Shown here piece after piece: positions 32,871 through 43,998 of a stretch of DNA of 64,000 nucleotides. The position numbers and the translations under genes are program-made. The stretch's first letter is position 1. Each line of letters opens with the position of its first letter. The stretch lies in NCBI GenBank assembly GCA_029255685.2, contig CM055315.2:44683705-44747704 (forward strand), in the 5' to 3' direction. The notes under the pieces are model-generated. The model saw only the letters and a program-made list of their open reading frames with translations, did no database searches and was not told the origin of the DNA. This DNA comes from Silene conica (lineage: Eukaryota; Streptophyta; Magnoliopsida; Caryophyllales; Caryophyllaceae).

Positions 32871-34432
32871 AAAATAATAATAATAATAGGAATAATAATA
32901 ATAAAATTAACAAAACGAGAACACCCCAACAAACCGTGACAACAGCCCGTGTACCAACACCCTTAAACCACCGTGTCACGCCCAACCACCGCCAACAGCC
33001 ACCCCCGCCTGTTCCCAGAACCACCTTCCACCATTCTAACCTCCAGCAACCATCTCGCCGACTGCCGGTGATCAGAACCCGACACCCAAACCGACCAGAC
33101 TCCACGCCCCCCTGTCCTGACCACACACTCTTTGATAACCCCTCGACACCAGATCGGCCACCGTCAGCAACCCCTCTCACCACCAGAACCTTCCCCTGAC
33201 ACCAGACACGAGACACACGGTGGTAACATCGTGTCGACCTCCCCCGAGTCAACGATGTTACCACCCCAAACACCCTGTACACGAAACAAAAAAACCAAAA
33301 GCAGAGATAATCAGAAAACAACTCTCCCGACAGCCCCTCTTTAACCCCCTGTACCACCACGACCAACCACCCTTAGCCACCGTGACTTCCACCCTTGACA
33401 CCCCCTAACCACTACCCAACTCCATACGTGAATACTATAAAACAAAACTACTGATTCACTAAGAAAAACGCGTGATAACAGTGACAGAATAAACTCAGGT
33501 GCATTTAATATAAAACAACCTCTTGACACTGATTTCGCCACCCTCCACAACGCCCCTATACGGCCAACGACAGTCCCATTATAATCTACACATGTTCAGT
33601 ATATATCCCAGTATAAAATTATGCAAAAACATCAAAGATTAAACCATACAAGACTCCTCTATTTACACGCCAAAACCATAGAACACACAGTTATAGCCCA
33701 GTAGCGTGATGAACATACCAGATCTCCGGCCAATTCGAACCACCCTAGGCTAGACTATGACCACCGTGTAAGGCTCCTCTTCCTTCTCTGATGTGACGGC
33801 TAGAGGTTGATGTAAAAATATTAGGGTTAGGGTAGGGTTTAGTGATAGTAATACACACCTTAAGTAGGCGGCATTATAAGTAAGGCTGATAGATTTTGTT
33901 TTAAACGTGTGTGGGCTCTCTACTTGTCACGCATTTCGAGGCCCACTCCATCATCCCTAATGATCCCATGTTCGAGCCCCCTTATGAACAAAATCCTACT
34001 TAACATGTTGTATGGTTAGCACCCTACTTCGAACCCCACCAAGCTCCAAAATACTTAACATAAAACGAGTTATTATATCGCCTATCCATGTAATTATTAT
34101 ATTTAATAATAATAATCCGGGTTATTACAGTTTAAGTAAATGTCCTTTCCGTATTAAATGAAACGGGTTAGGATACTTGAACGGATATTTAAGTTGGGAA
34201 CTTAACCTTACCAAGTTTGTATTCGTCTTAAGGACTTAAGCTTCTTAAGACGGATCTTACTAATTAAATTAAAATCTTTCACAATAAATTATTAAAATAT
34301 TATTTTATTACTTAAAATAATTTAAAATGCTTAAAATAGATTTTACGAAAATACGGGATGTTACAATCACCCCAACTTCAAAAAGTTTCATCCTCGAAAC
34401 TCGAACGAAGATAAATTCTAACTAACTCTACC

Positions 34433-37400
34433 TCAATCGAAAAGAGAAGGATGCGCATCACGCATCGATGCTTCGGTCTCCCATGTCTGCTCCTCGACAT
34501 CACCGCAACGCCAAAGGATCTTCACTAGCGGCACCACCTTGCTCCTAAGCTTCCTATCCTGACGGTCTAGGATCTTCACGGGACGCTCCTCGAAAGCAAG
34601 ACTCGGCTCTAAGTTCTCGATCTCTCTGGGCAGAACATGACTCGGGTCACTAACATACTTACGGAGCTGGGATACATGAAAGACACTATGGACCTTGTCC
34701 AAACTAGGTGGCAAGTCCAAACGATAAGCACAACACCAATCCTCTTCACGATCTCAAAAGGCCCAATATACTTAGGACTCAACTTGCCCTTGACTCCAAA
34801 CCTCTTAACACCCTTCATCGGTGAAACTCTCAAGAAGACTCTGTCACCCACCTCGAACTCTAAAGGTCTACGGCGAACATCAGCATAGGATTTCTGCCGA
34901 TCCTGTGCGGCCTTCATCCTACCCCTGATAAGCTGAACCTGATCAATCGTAACAGCCAACTGGTCCGGTCCTAGGTCGTGCACGTCACTCGCCTGATCCC
35001 AACAGATCGGACTACGACACTTCCTATCATAAAGAGCCTCGTACGGAGACATACCAATAGATGAATGGTAACTGTTGTTGTAAGAAAACTCCACCAACGG
35101 CAAGCACTGCTCCCAAGAACTCTGAAAATCAAGTGCACAAGCACGGAGCAAATCCTCTAGTGTCTGAATGGTCCTCTCGGACTGCCCATCGGTCGCGGCA
35201 TGAAAAGCAGTACTCATCAACAAACGGCTACCCATAGCCTCCTATAAAGTCTTCCAGAATCTCGAGCAAAAACGAGGAACACGATATGAAACGATCTCTC
35301 TCGGCACACCATGATAGCGGACTACCTCAGCAATATAAGCCTTGGCTAAACGATCCATATCCCATGTCTCTTTGATAGGCACAAATATGGCACACTTAGT
35401 TAGCCTATCAACAATAACCCAAATCGCATCCTTGCCTCCCACGGTCTTAGGCAATGCTGTCACGAAGTCCATCGATATACACTCCCACTTCCACTGAGGA
35501 ACGATAAGCGGCTGTAGCAAACCACCTGGCCTCCTATGCTCTATCTTGACTTGTTGACAAGTCAAGCACCTACTCACGTAATCCAAGATCTCTTTCTTCA
35601 TTCCAGGCCACCAAAACATAAGCCTCAAATACTTGTGCATCTTCTCTCCTCCTGGATGAACTGAATACGGTGTCAAGTGAGCCTCATTAAGAACCCTCTT
35701 CCTCAAATATGGCACATCTGGAACATACATCCTACCACGGAATCTAAGGAAACCCTCAGCATCAATCACTAAGTCAGGTGCAACACCACTCGAAATCTTG
35801 GCTTCGAACTTCTTGAAATCAGCATCGGTAGGCAAACCCTGACGAATCTCCCAATATAAAGACGGCTCGGCAGTCATAGCAGCTAACCAATCAAAACCAC
35901 TACTCACCATCTCTAACCTCAACTTCCGGAACTCGGAACACAACTCATCGGGCAACACACGCATAGCACTCATCGAATGAGAAGTCTTGCGGCTAAGCGC
36001 ATCTGCAACCACATTGGCTTTTCCCTCATGATACAATAACTCAATGTCATAATCCTTAACCAATTCCAGCCAAGGTCTCTGTCGCATATTAAGGTCTTTC
36101 TGGGTGAAAATGTACTTAAGACTCTTGTGATCCGTGAAAATGCGACAATGAGATCTCATCAAGTAATGACGCTACATCTTCAAAGCATGAACAACTGCAG
36201 CTAACTCCAGATCATGTGTAGGATAGTTCACCTCGTGAACTCTCAACTGTCTAGATGAGTAAGCTATCACCTTACCACTCTGCATCAACACACATCCAAG
36301 CCCTAACATCGAAGCATCACAATAAACATCAAAGTCAACTCCAATCTCCGGCAAAACAAGTACGGGAGCGGAAGTCAACCTAGTCTTCAATTCCTGGAAA
36401 TAACTCTCACACTTATCGGTCCACACAAACTTAGCTTCCTTCTTCAGTAACTGAGTCATCGGACGAGCTAATCTAGAGAAATCCTCAACAAATCGACGGT
36501 AGTAACCCGCTAAACCAAGGAAACTACGGATCTCTCCCACATCTTTGGGACTCTCCCAATCAACCACAGCCTCAATCTTCGCGGGATCAACCATCACTCC
36601 CTCACTAGATATCACATGTCCAAGAAATGCAACCTTAGAAAGCCAAAACTCACACTTAGAGAACTTCGCGAACCACTTCTGTCGACGTAAAATCCCAAGA
36701 ATCAACCGAAGATGCTCGGCATGCTCCTCATCGGTCTTAGAGTAAATGAGGATGTCATCAATAAACACCACAACACAAGTGTCAAGATACTCACTAAAGG
36801 TGCGGTTCATCTGATCCATAAAAATAGCAGGTGCATTAGTCAACCCAAAAGGCATAACCACGAACTCAAAATGCCCATATCTGGTACGAAAAGCAGTCTT
36901 CGCAATATCAGCCTCTCTCACTGGAATCTGATGATAACCCGATCGAAGGTCAATCTTAGAAAACCTAGAAGCACCTCTCAACTGATCAAACAAGTCATCT
37001 ATCCTAGGCAAAGGATATCTATTCTTCACGGTCACTCGGTTCAACTCTCTATAGTCAATGCAAAGTCTCATGGAACCATCTTTCTTCTTAACGAACAAAA
37101 CTGGAGCACCCCACGGAGAAGCACTCGGTCTAATGAATCCGTTCTCGATCATCTCTTCCAACTGTTGCTTCAATTCTTTCAACTGTGGCGGAGCCATACG
37201 GTAAGGAGCTTTGGATATCGGTCCGGTACCTGGAACAAGCTCAATGGTAAACTCCACATCTCTCTCTGGCGGTATGCCTGACAAGTCATCTGGAAAAACA
37301 TCTGGATACTCACGAACAATGGCTACATCCTCTAGCTTCGCTAGCGATGGCTTTGCAGCTGAAACAACACACATGAAGGCTTGGCAACCCTTCCTAAGAA

Positions 37401-37635
37401 GATGAGATGCTTTCATCGAAGAGATAACACGAACACCCCTTTTAGGGCGAGTTCCCCTATAGGAAACACGAACTCCTGAAGAACTCCTCAAGCAGATTTT
37501 CTGGTCGCGACACTCGAAGCGAGCATGGTATCGCGATAACCAATCCATACCGAGGATAATGTCAAACTCCTTGAGAGGAAATCTCAGTAAGTCCGCTGGG
37601 AATGTGGCTTGACCTTCTTCCCAATCCCAACCCAA
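34433..37635 (-). pseudogene. Chromovirus pol of element C
   Basis: Reading leftward: a protease tail ([13 protein letters not shown], near 37560); reverse transcriptase with [19 protein letters not shown] and [11 protein letters not shown] (about 37130-36730); RNase H with [17 protein letters not shown] (near 36320); the integrase zinc finger ([11 protein letters not shown] ... CLTCQQVK, near 35650) and DDE core ([22 protein letters not shown], near 35470); then a VHSVFHVSQLRKYV module and a chromodomain-like end (about 34680-34440). Pol copies element RNA and inserts it; the chromodomain directs integration to marked chromatin. The copy is broken, with a few breaks. Confidence 0.85.
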
Positions 37636-37639
37636 TACT

Positions 37640-38811
37640 GAGCTACGAGGTAAGAAATGTTAAGCACAAACGGGGTACGTGAATCGATGTCCAGGTACCC
37701 GGCTAAAATTGCTAGCTCAGTGTTGGTGATGTTATTGGGCTCAGGTCGCCCAAAGATAGTCTCTCCTAAGAGTTGGAAAAAGTAGCGCGGGGCAGGTACA
37801 TAAACATTGGCACCCTTTCGAGTAGTGTACTCGGTGTGAGAAAGAGCGGCCCAAAGCTGAGGGACAAGCCTCCTAGGAGGCTCTAGGGGTCTATCACTAA
37901 TGAGGCCTAGTACCTCCCCAAACCTGGCTAAGGTCCAGTCATGCGACTCGTTAAGGAGTCTAAAGGAAATGCAGCGATTGCGGTGGTCCTGCCTATATCG
38001 GTCAAAGTCAAAGGTGAAGGAGCTGAAAAACTATAAGTAAAACGGTCTAAAGTAAGCTCCCTCATCCCAATGAGGCCTGACATCCATGTCCCGTTTAAGA
38101 GACTACAAACCTCCTCATAAATACCTAGGGTCTCTAGGTCAGTCCGTGCAAGGAAACGGGTAGGAGTAAGAGGAAAAGGTAAACGAGCAGATAACCTTGT
38201 CTGGTGGTCTGTAGAAATGAAACGTACCTCAGGTAGCCCTCGTAGAGGGGTGAGGTCTGTCCCTCCAGCAACAATAATAGCCCCAGAAGAAGCGGGCTCA
38301 TCAGCTTGAGGCTTAGTAGAAGCAGCCTCAGTAACACGGGGCTCAGCAGAAGCAACCCCGGAAGTAGAAGTAATCTGAGTGGAATAACAGTAGTAGTAGG
38401 CCCAGGACGAGGAAGAAATGGTGCTAATCGGGGGTTAGGATATCTTAGGACCTTCCCCATAGCACGCAAAGAGAAAACAGTTGGCCGAGGCTCAGCTCGG
38501 CCGCATCCTCATCATCCGTCTCCTCCTCCGATTCCTATTTTTCATCCTCCACTGAAACAGAAGAGGTACCCGAAGTTGCCCCTGCGGCAACAGTACCAGC
38601 GGTAGCAGAGAAACCAACAGCTAACATTCCCTCGGACACAACCACGAGGTCGGTAGACATCGTCTCAGTAACAGCCATGGTTGTTTCATCATGATCAACT
38701 ATGGGCTGCTCGGTTTCGGACTGTGCGACACCCGAGACAATGGTCTCAACAGCGGGTTCAGGAGCGGGGGAAGGATTAGCATCTTCCATGACTACAAAAC
38801 ATCAAAGGGAA
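37640..38811 (-). pseudogene. Second Athila env-like remnant (element H)
   Basis: A minus-strand stretch matching, with much divergence, the env-like region at about 3121-3682. It starts at an ATG near 38789 with an acidic, Ala/Thr/Val-rich N-terminus (MEDANPSPAPEPAVET), then the ORF-1 type region to about 37640. It is broken. The left border is the pol end of element C; the right border is the Athila LTR at 38812 in the other orientation. It and element E are separate copies, since they overlap in content. Confidence 0.55.
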
Positions 38812-40399
38812 TGATGCGTGTCTATTTTATGATGTTTTACATCTATTTTTACACGCATTTTAGAGCTCATTTACGAGTTTTAGCCTTTATTTCCCAACAT
38901 TTGTCGACTTTCGTATTTTTATGCTATTTCGCAGAATTATGTGGAAAAGAGGCGATTTCAGGCCAAATGCTACCCTCGAGAATTTTGCATAACCAAAGGA
39001 ACTAAGGAATAAGGAGGGAACGACATCCAACGCGCAAACCAAGGACCACAAGACCAACTTAAGAGGATTTCACGAGTTGACACTCAGGAAAACCGGTCGA
39101 CCGACCGAGTCCCCTGGTCGGTCGACCAGCGTAGCTGACATGTCAAGTTCAGATTTCCAATTTCGAAGACAGAAAACCTGTTGGGCCCGATAATCGGTCG
39201 ACCGACTGAGTCCCTTGGTCGGTCGACCACGACCCAGTTTCAGAGAACTCGCAAAAGCCCGTAAGGAGATTAGGTCAAAGAAGAAAACTTGGAAAAAGCT
39301 TATAAAAAGGCTAATCCGTCATTAGGACTAATCATCTCGTAATCTTGTACTTTTACCTTCTAATCTTTCAGCAATTCTTAAACTTTCAATTACTATTCTC
39401 GCAATTTTAGTATTAGGTTTAGAGTTATTGTTCTTAGTTCACAAATTATGTTCCACGTAATTCAATAAAGCTTCCTTTCTGACCTAATTCCTTTTACGCG
39501 GTAATCTACTTTTGATTTCAGTTTCTTATTGTATAGAAATGTTAGTATCCGGTTAATTAGAATCCCTAATCCTTTTATCGTTAATCGCATGTTTATCGTT
39601 ATGAGTACTGTTTTTATAATTCTTATTATTGTTCTTGCTGTAGTTATGACTAGCTAATTTCGTATGTTAGGATGTAGGGGAATAATGACGTAGATGGTAT
39701 AATTCAGAACGACCTGTAGCAGACTCTGGTCGGCCGACCGGCTTAAATGGTCGGTCGACTGGACAAGTTGGTCGATCGACTGAACTAGTTGGTCGGTCGA
39801 CCAACCTTGCGTATGATTCAGAGTTGTTTTGTTTCGTTAATTATAATACCCTATGACGAGACCGAAAGGAGACTTGTAGGATGTTAGTAATGACTTACCC
39901 AAGATTGAAAGATACGGGAAGGGCATTGGTTAACGTTTTAAGATGGCTAGGTTACTAAGACTGAAAGGTATGTGACCTAGACTTTAGGAATCACCCTTAT
40001 TATTGACACCCAATATTCGTGAGACCTAGGAACTAATAGCATAGGCGGAAAGGAGCTATTAGGTAACATAGACCGAGAGGATTTGTTACACCCCTTATGC
40101 GACTACAATACATGTTGACCTAGACTTTATACCATCGTACCTTTTATGAACCAAATCATCCTAACATCCTTTTACCATAAGTTTTACTCATATCTTGTTT
40201 TAGTTCTATCTTGCTCTTTATTTTATTAGACTTAGTGACAATCAACTCAATCATAAACCCCCAACTTATTACCTTAAAACATCGACTTAGAACAATAAAC
40301 ATTCCCCACCTCCTTGTGGTTCGACCCTTGACTTACTCTATCTAGTTTAAGCTAAGGTATTATAAATCTTATCTTTGGCACCCTCAACAACGGGTGTCA
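38812..40399 (+). repeat. 5' LTR of Athila-like element I
   Basis: About 1.59 kb, TG...CA ends (TGATGCGTG to GGGTGTCA). It carries two 12-9-12 foldbacks (39095-39127 and 39196-39228), a TATA-like stretch TATAAAAAGG near 39301, a second cluster of four GGTCGG-type motifs at about 39729-39802, and the tail CCTCCTTGTGGTTCGACCC near 40310. It is the best reference LTR of the family in the window. Confidence 0.88.
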
Positions 40400-40404
40400 A
40401 ATTT

Positions 40405-40422
40405 TGGCGCCGTTGCCGGGGA
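40405..40422 (+). promoter_or_regulatory. Primer binding site for tRNA-Asp
   Basis: TGGCGCCGTTGCCGGGGA is complementary to the 3' end of plant tRNA-Asp, the usual Athila primer. It lies five bases after the LTR end at 40399. Seen directly in the sequence. Confidence 0.92.
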
Positions 40423-40619
40423 GGTGACGCCAGTGTTTATTGTTCTTTTTGTTTTTGTTTTATTTTGTGTTTAAGGAACCTAGTTCTTTAAATCGTTCTC
40501 ACTTTTTCTTGTTGTTTCCATCTTATGCGCAGGTCAGTTCAATGAGAACTCCTAACACTTGACCTTGAACTTGAGAGGACGCTAAGAGCAAACAAAAGGT
40601 TTTTTCAACAGGATAAAGA

Positions 40620-42171
40620 AGGAGGTTCTCCATCTTCTTTATTCCAAGAAGAGATCTTTGACCAACTACATACCATCACCAAATCAACCTCACTCACCAA
40701 ATCAACTACATTCACCAAATAATCCATCTACACCCACCTCACTTACAAATACCTACTTTCCAAAACCCCACGATGAAGATAAGATGACTGAGGAAGCTAG
40801 TATCGCGAGTCACTCCATGCCGCAGGTAAAGGACCTTTACAAGGGGTTCACATTACCTGCAGGCACGGGTAAACCTTTCGAAGCCAAACCATCCTATATC
40901 TCCATGGTGGAGAAAAACCAATTCGGGGAAGCGGCAAATGAAGATGCGGCGAAATATATAGAGATATTTACTAACTATATCTGTTCTATCGCGCCGCCGG
41001 ATGGGGTTACCCAAGACCAAATCAAGCAAACCATGTTCATCTTTTCCCATCGAGACTCGGCAAGGAAGTGGTATAGGGATCTTGACCGCACTGTTACAGG
41101 AGTTGCTGACTGGAACACATTAGCGTTGGCCTTTTACCGGAAATACTATTCCGCGTCAAAGACTAACAAACAATGGTTTCAGTGAAGCTTGGACTCGGTT
41201 CAAGAGACTTGTTCGATCCATCCCTCATCATGGATTCAAACAATGGTTTCTTTGTAACCAGTTCTATAATGGGGTGTACGACGACAACCGTGCCTATCTT
41301 GATGCCGCAGCTAATGGGAGGTTGCAGGAGAATTCTGGGGAGTCCAAGGGTCTCAATATTATTGAGGATGTTGCGGTGCATATAGCTGAACACGGGACTT
41401 CCCGTAGGAACCAAATGAAGGCCGAGTTTTCGGTCGCAGCCATAGAGGCTCTTATGGCTAGATTGGATAAGTTTGAGGTAGGAGGAGGAAGTAAGGGTGG
41501 TATTTACCAAGTGAATGTCGTTTCAGATGGGCCATTCACTTGTGAGCGATGCGGAGGAGAAGGCCATGTTTCAAAATTCTGCACATCTCCCAATGAAACA
41601 TGCGCAACCTTTCAACACTATCGAGGGAATGATTTCTATGATCCCAATAACAATAACATCCACCCTCACATGAGATGGACAAGTGAAAATGTCCTAAACC
41701 CATAACCTCCACAACAACAAAATCAAGCCTACATCCCACCGCATAAGCAAAATTTCCAAAAGCCACCCTTTGTCCAACAACAACCATCAAACCCACCACA
41801 AAATACCGATGCCTTGATCCAAAACCTCATTGGGTTGGTTCAAAAGGAGTCGCAGGCAAGGGAGGTTGGAATGAAAATGCTTGAGTCTCAAATTGCTCAA
41901 ATCGCGACCAATAATAATACAAGAGCTCCGGGTCAACTTCCGACCAAGACGGACCAGAAGAAAGAGACTCTAAATATCATTTCTTTGCGAAGTGGAGCAA
42001 AGGTGCGAAGTCCGAAGGCCGTGGAGAAGGCGAATCAGAAAAAGCTGGGTGCGAGTAGCAGTGCAGGAGGTCGACCGACCAGTGATGTCAGTCGGTCGAC
42101 CACTGGCGGGATTCCAGTAGCTACTGGAAATTCTGAACTGCCAGAGATCGGTCGACCGACCGAGAAGGGTG
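40620..42171 (+). pseudogene. Athila gag region of element I
   Basis: It starts with repeated Pro/Ser/Asn/His words and then the conserved gag core: KPSYISMVEKNQFGEAANEDA, YICSIAPPDGVTQDQIK and WYRDLDRTVTGVADWNTLA. Then a CCHC knuckle (CERCGGEGHVSKFC, near 41550) and KKETLNIISLRSG near 41960-42000. The last part has GRPT-type arm repeats (42068-42165). It is broken, with a few breaks; protease is not reached before the next LTR. Confidence 0.78.
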
Positions 42172-43364
42172 TGATGCGTGTCTATTTTATGATGTTTTAC
42201 ATCTATTTTTACACGCATTTTGTCGCTCATTTACTATGTTTTAGCCTTTATTTCCCAACAATTGTCTACTCTCGTATTTTTATGCTCTTTTGCAGAATTA
42301 TGCGGAAAAGGAACGATTTTATACCAAATTTATGCCCTCGGGATTTTTCATAACCAAGGAACGAGTACAAGTCAACTCGAAGCGCGAACCAAGTACTAAG
42401 GAGTCAAACCGAGAAGAAATCAAGGCGGTTACACAGGAAAGTGGGTCGACCGACCTACTACTCTGGTCGGTCGACCAGGAGACCTGTTATGAAAAAATCA
42501 GAAGTCCATCAAGCCCGACAACAGGTAGACTGACCTGCTACCTAGGTCGGTCGACCTCAGCGCAGTTTTAGAAAATTCCGCAAAGCCCATTCAAGTGATT
42601 AGGTCATTAGGAAACTCTTTATTTTCGCCTACTTAAGCTAATCTCGGGATTAGGGTTATTCATCTAGTAATCTTTTATCTATCAAGTTCTCTATTTAGTT
42701 TTAATCTCTCAATAATCATCAAACACTTTTCTTTAGTTTTGTTCATTGTAATCATCAATCTTTCCGCGATACTAAATAAAGTTTGTTCCCTTCTACCTTA
42801 ATTCTTGTTTCCTGTAATTCTATTCTTAGTTTCAGTTTCATCATTGATATTGCTTGCATCCGGTTTAAGTTAGAATCCCAAAGCCTTTATTGTTATTGCA
42901 TGCGTAGATTAATGATCGCTATGAATTCCGTTTTTATTAATGTCATTATTGTTATTTCAATTTCTATGAGTAGCTAAATCCATATGTTAGGATGTAGGGA
43001 GTAAATAACGTAGATGGTGCGAATTCCGAGATCGACTGTAGCAGCGCCTTGGTCGGCCGACCAGCCTAACTGGTCGGTCGACTGAGGTATTGGTCGGCCG
43101 ACTGAACTAGCTAGTCGGTCGACCAACGCGCGTATGTTTTCAGGCCGTTTTTTTCTTCGTTGACTATGATAACCTACAATGAGACTGAAAGGAGACTTGT
43201 AGGATGTTAGTAATGACTTACACAAGATTGAGAGATACGAGAAGGGCATTGGTTTACGCTTTAAGACGGCTAGGTTACTTAAAGACTGAAAGGTATGTGA
43301 CCTAGAAATTAGGAATCACCCTTGTTGTTGACACCCAATAATTGTGAGACCTAGGAACTAATAG
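42172..43364 (+). repeat. LTR of Athila-like element J (partial)
   Basis: It matches the element I LTR from TGATGCGTG on. It has a perfect 12-9-12 foldback (42444-42476), the cluster of four GGTCGG-type motifs at about 43049-43124, and the ATATGTTAGGATGTAGGG landmark near 42980. It stops matching near 43364, where the host-gene piece begins. Confidence 0.82.
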
Positions 43365-43373
43365 CATATGCTC

Positions 43374-43990
43374 TGTCAACGACTCAATGTGATATAGACA
43401 ATAAGTCTTCCAAGTGTTTTAGACTGGTACAAAGCACCATAGAACTATGATCAGTAATATAGGAAAAAAAAAGCTGCAGAACACACCTTAGAAAAACCAA
43501 GAGACAGTCGAAAAACTTCAACTCCTTCTAACTTCCCCAACAACTTTGTAGTGAATGGAAATGCTTTGTCGGCATCCATTAATACATGATATGTGACGTA
43601 GATATCACGAACAGATGAAAGGTCAATGATTTTAAGTCGATCCATGATTTGAATTCCAGACATATAAATAACCAAATGCAAACTTTTAAGATTGGGGATA
43701 TTAAGTGCCACACGGTTCCTATTCAGATAAGCAAGACCAAGAGATAATTTATCAATGTTTGGAGCACTATAACTTAGTTCTATCATACCAAAAGGTCTGT
43801 TAATAAGAAGTTCTTGCAAGAAAGGACATCCAGTTATAAAGCTTTGGAATATTTCATCCACCAGATCAACGCCGGTAAGTGATAACTTCTTTAGGGATCC
43901 CAACTTTACTTGAATTTTTCTCTCCATTTTGCAATAATTGAGATCAAGTGTAAAAAGAAATTGACTTGTGAGTTTAGGCAACAACATTGT
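43374..43990 (-). pseudogene. Captured F-box/LRR-type host gene fragment
   Basis: A minus-strand stretch open for about 187 codons (ORF 44014-43451; the first few codons belong to the neighbouring gag) with the leucine-rich pattern of plant F-box/LRR or FBD-type proteins: LGSLKKLSLTGVDL, then CPFLQELLI, IELSYSAPNIDKLSL, IPNLKSLHLVIY and KLEGVEVFRLSLGFS. These proteins select substrates for SCF ubiquitin ligases, but this piece has neither the F-box nor an FBD domain, so it is only an internal LRR part. It lies inside an Athila-like element, antisense to it, between LTR and gag. The 9-mer CATATGCTC occurs at both edges (43365-43373 and 43998-44006), which suggests joining at matching ends or a duplication. 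It shows no intron within the open stretch. The source gene is elsewhere in the genome. Confidence 0.7.
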
Positions 43991-43998
43991 GCGATTAC

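Larger units (their letters stand above)
21815..34129 (-). mobile_element. Tekay-type chromovirus (element B) with LINEs in both LTRs
   Basis: It is bracketed by the 5-base duplication GTTTA (21810-21814 and 34130-34134) inside the LTR of element C. The left (3') LTR begins TGTAACACCCCC at 21815; the right (5') LTR runs 27749-34129. The primer site CTCTGATACCA (27735-27745) matches the 3' end of initiator tRNA-Met. The interior holds gag and protease (27221-25296), ending in the first part of reverse transcriptase; the rest of pol is not present, so the element is not whole. By eye the two LTRs differ at about 2% in their first 750 bases, indicating a fairly young insertion. Each LTR carries a LINE copy. 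Confidence 0.88.
27749..34129 (-). repeat. Right LTR of element B (holds the full-length LINE)
   Basis: It starts TGTAACACCCCC (27749) and ends GGGTTATTACA (34129). Without the LINE it is about 2 kb. The stretch after the LINE (about 32890-34129) is GC-richer and non-coding. It includes a CACGCATTTCGAGGCCC phrase near 33930, also present in the LTRs at 48188 and 54235. Confidence 0.85.
19109..37640 (-). mobile_element. Tekay-type chromovirus (element C), holding element B
   Basis: Minus strand. Its 3' LTR runs from TGTAAAACCCC at 19109 to GGGATGTTACA at 34365, interrupted by element B (21815-34129). Without B the LTR is about 2.9 kb. Then come a primer tract (complement of CACCCCAAC at about 34368-34376) and the pol region with chromodomain, integrase, RNase H, reverse transcriptase and the protease end (34433-37635). 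Near 37640 it abuts an env-like Athila segment; no 5' LTR or gag is seen, so the element is not whole and has several breaks. It is inserted in the plus-strand Athila element A. It is a different subfamily from B and D, judging by the LTR sequence and the CMFD-like chromodomain neighbourhood. Confidence 0.8.
38812..42171 (+). mobile_element. Athila-like element (I): 5' LTR, primer site, gag
   Basis: It begins TGATGCGTG at 38812. LTR to 40399, tRNA-Asp primer site (40405-40422), leader, then gag to about 42171, where another Athila LTR (element J) begins. The remainder should lie right of this window, beyond element J and the chromovirus tandem. It is the only copy here with an intact LTR end plus primer site, and so defines the boundaries for the family. 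Gag is broken. Confidence 0.82.
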
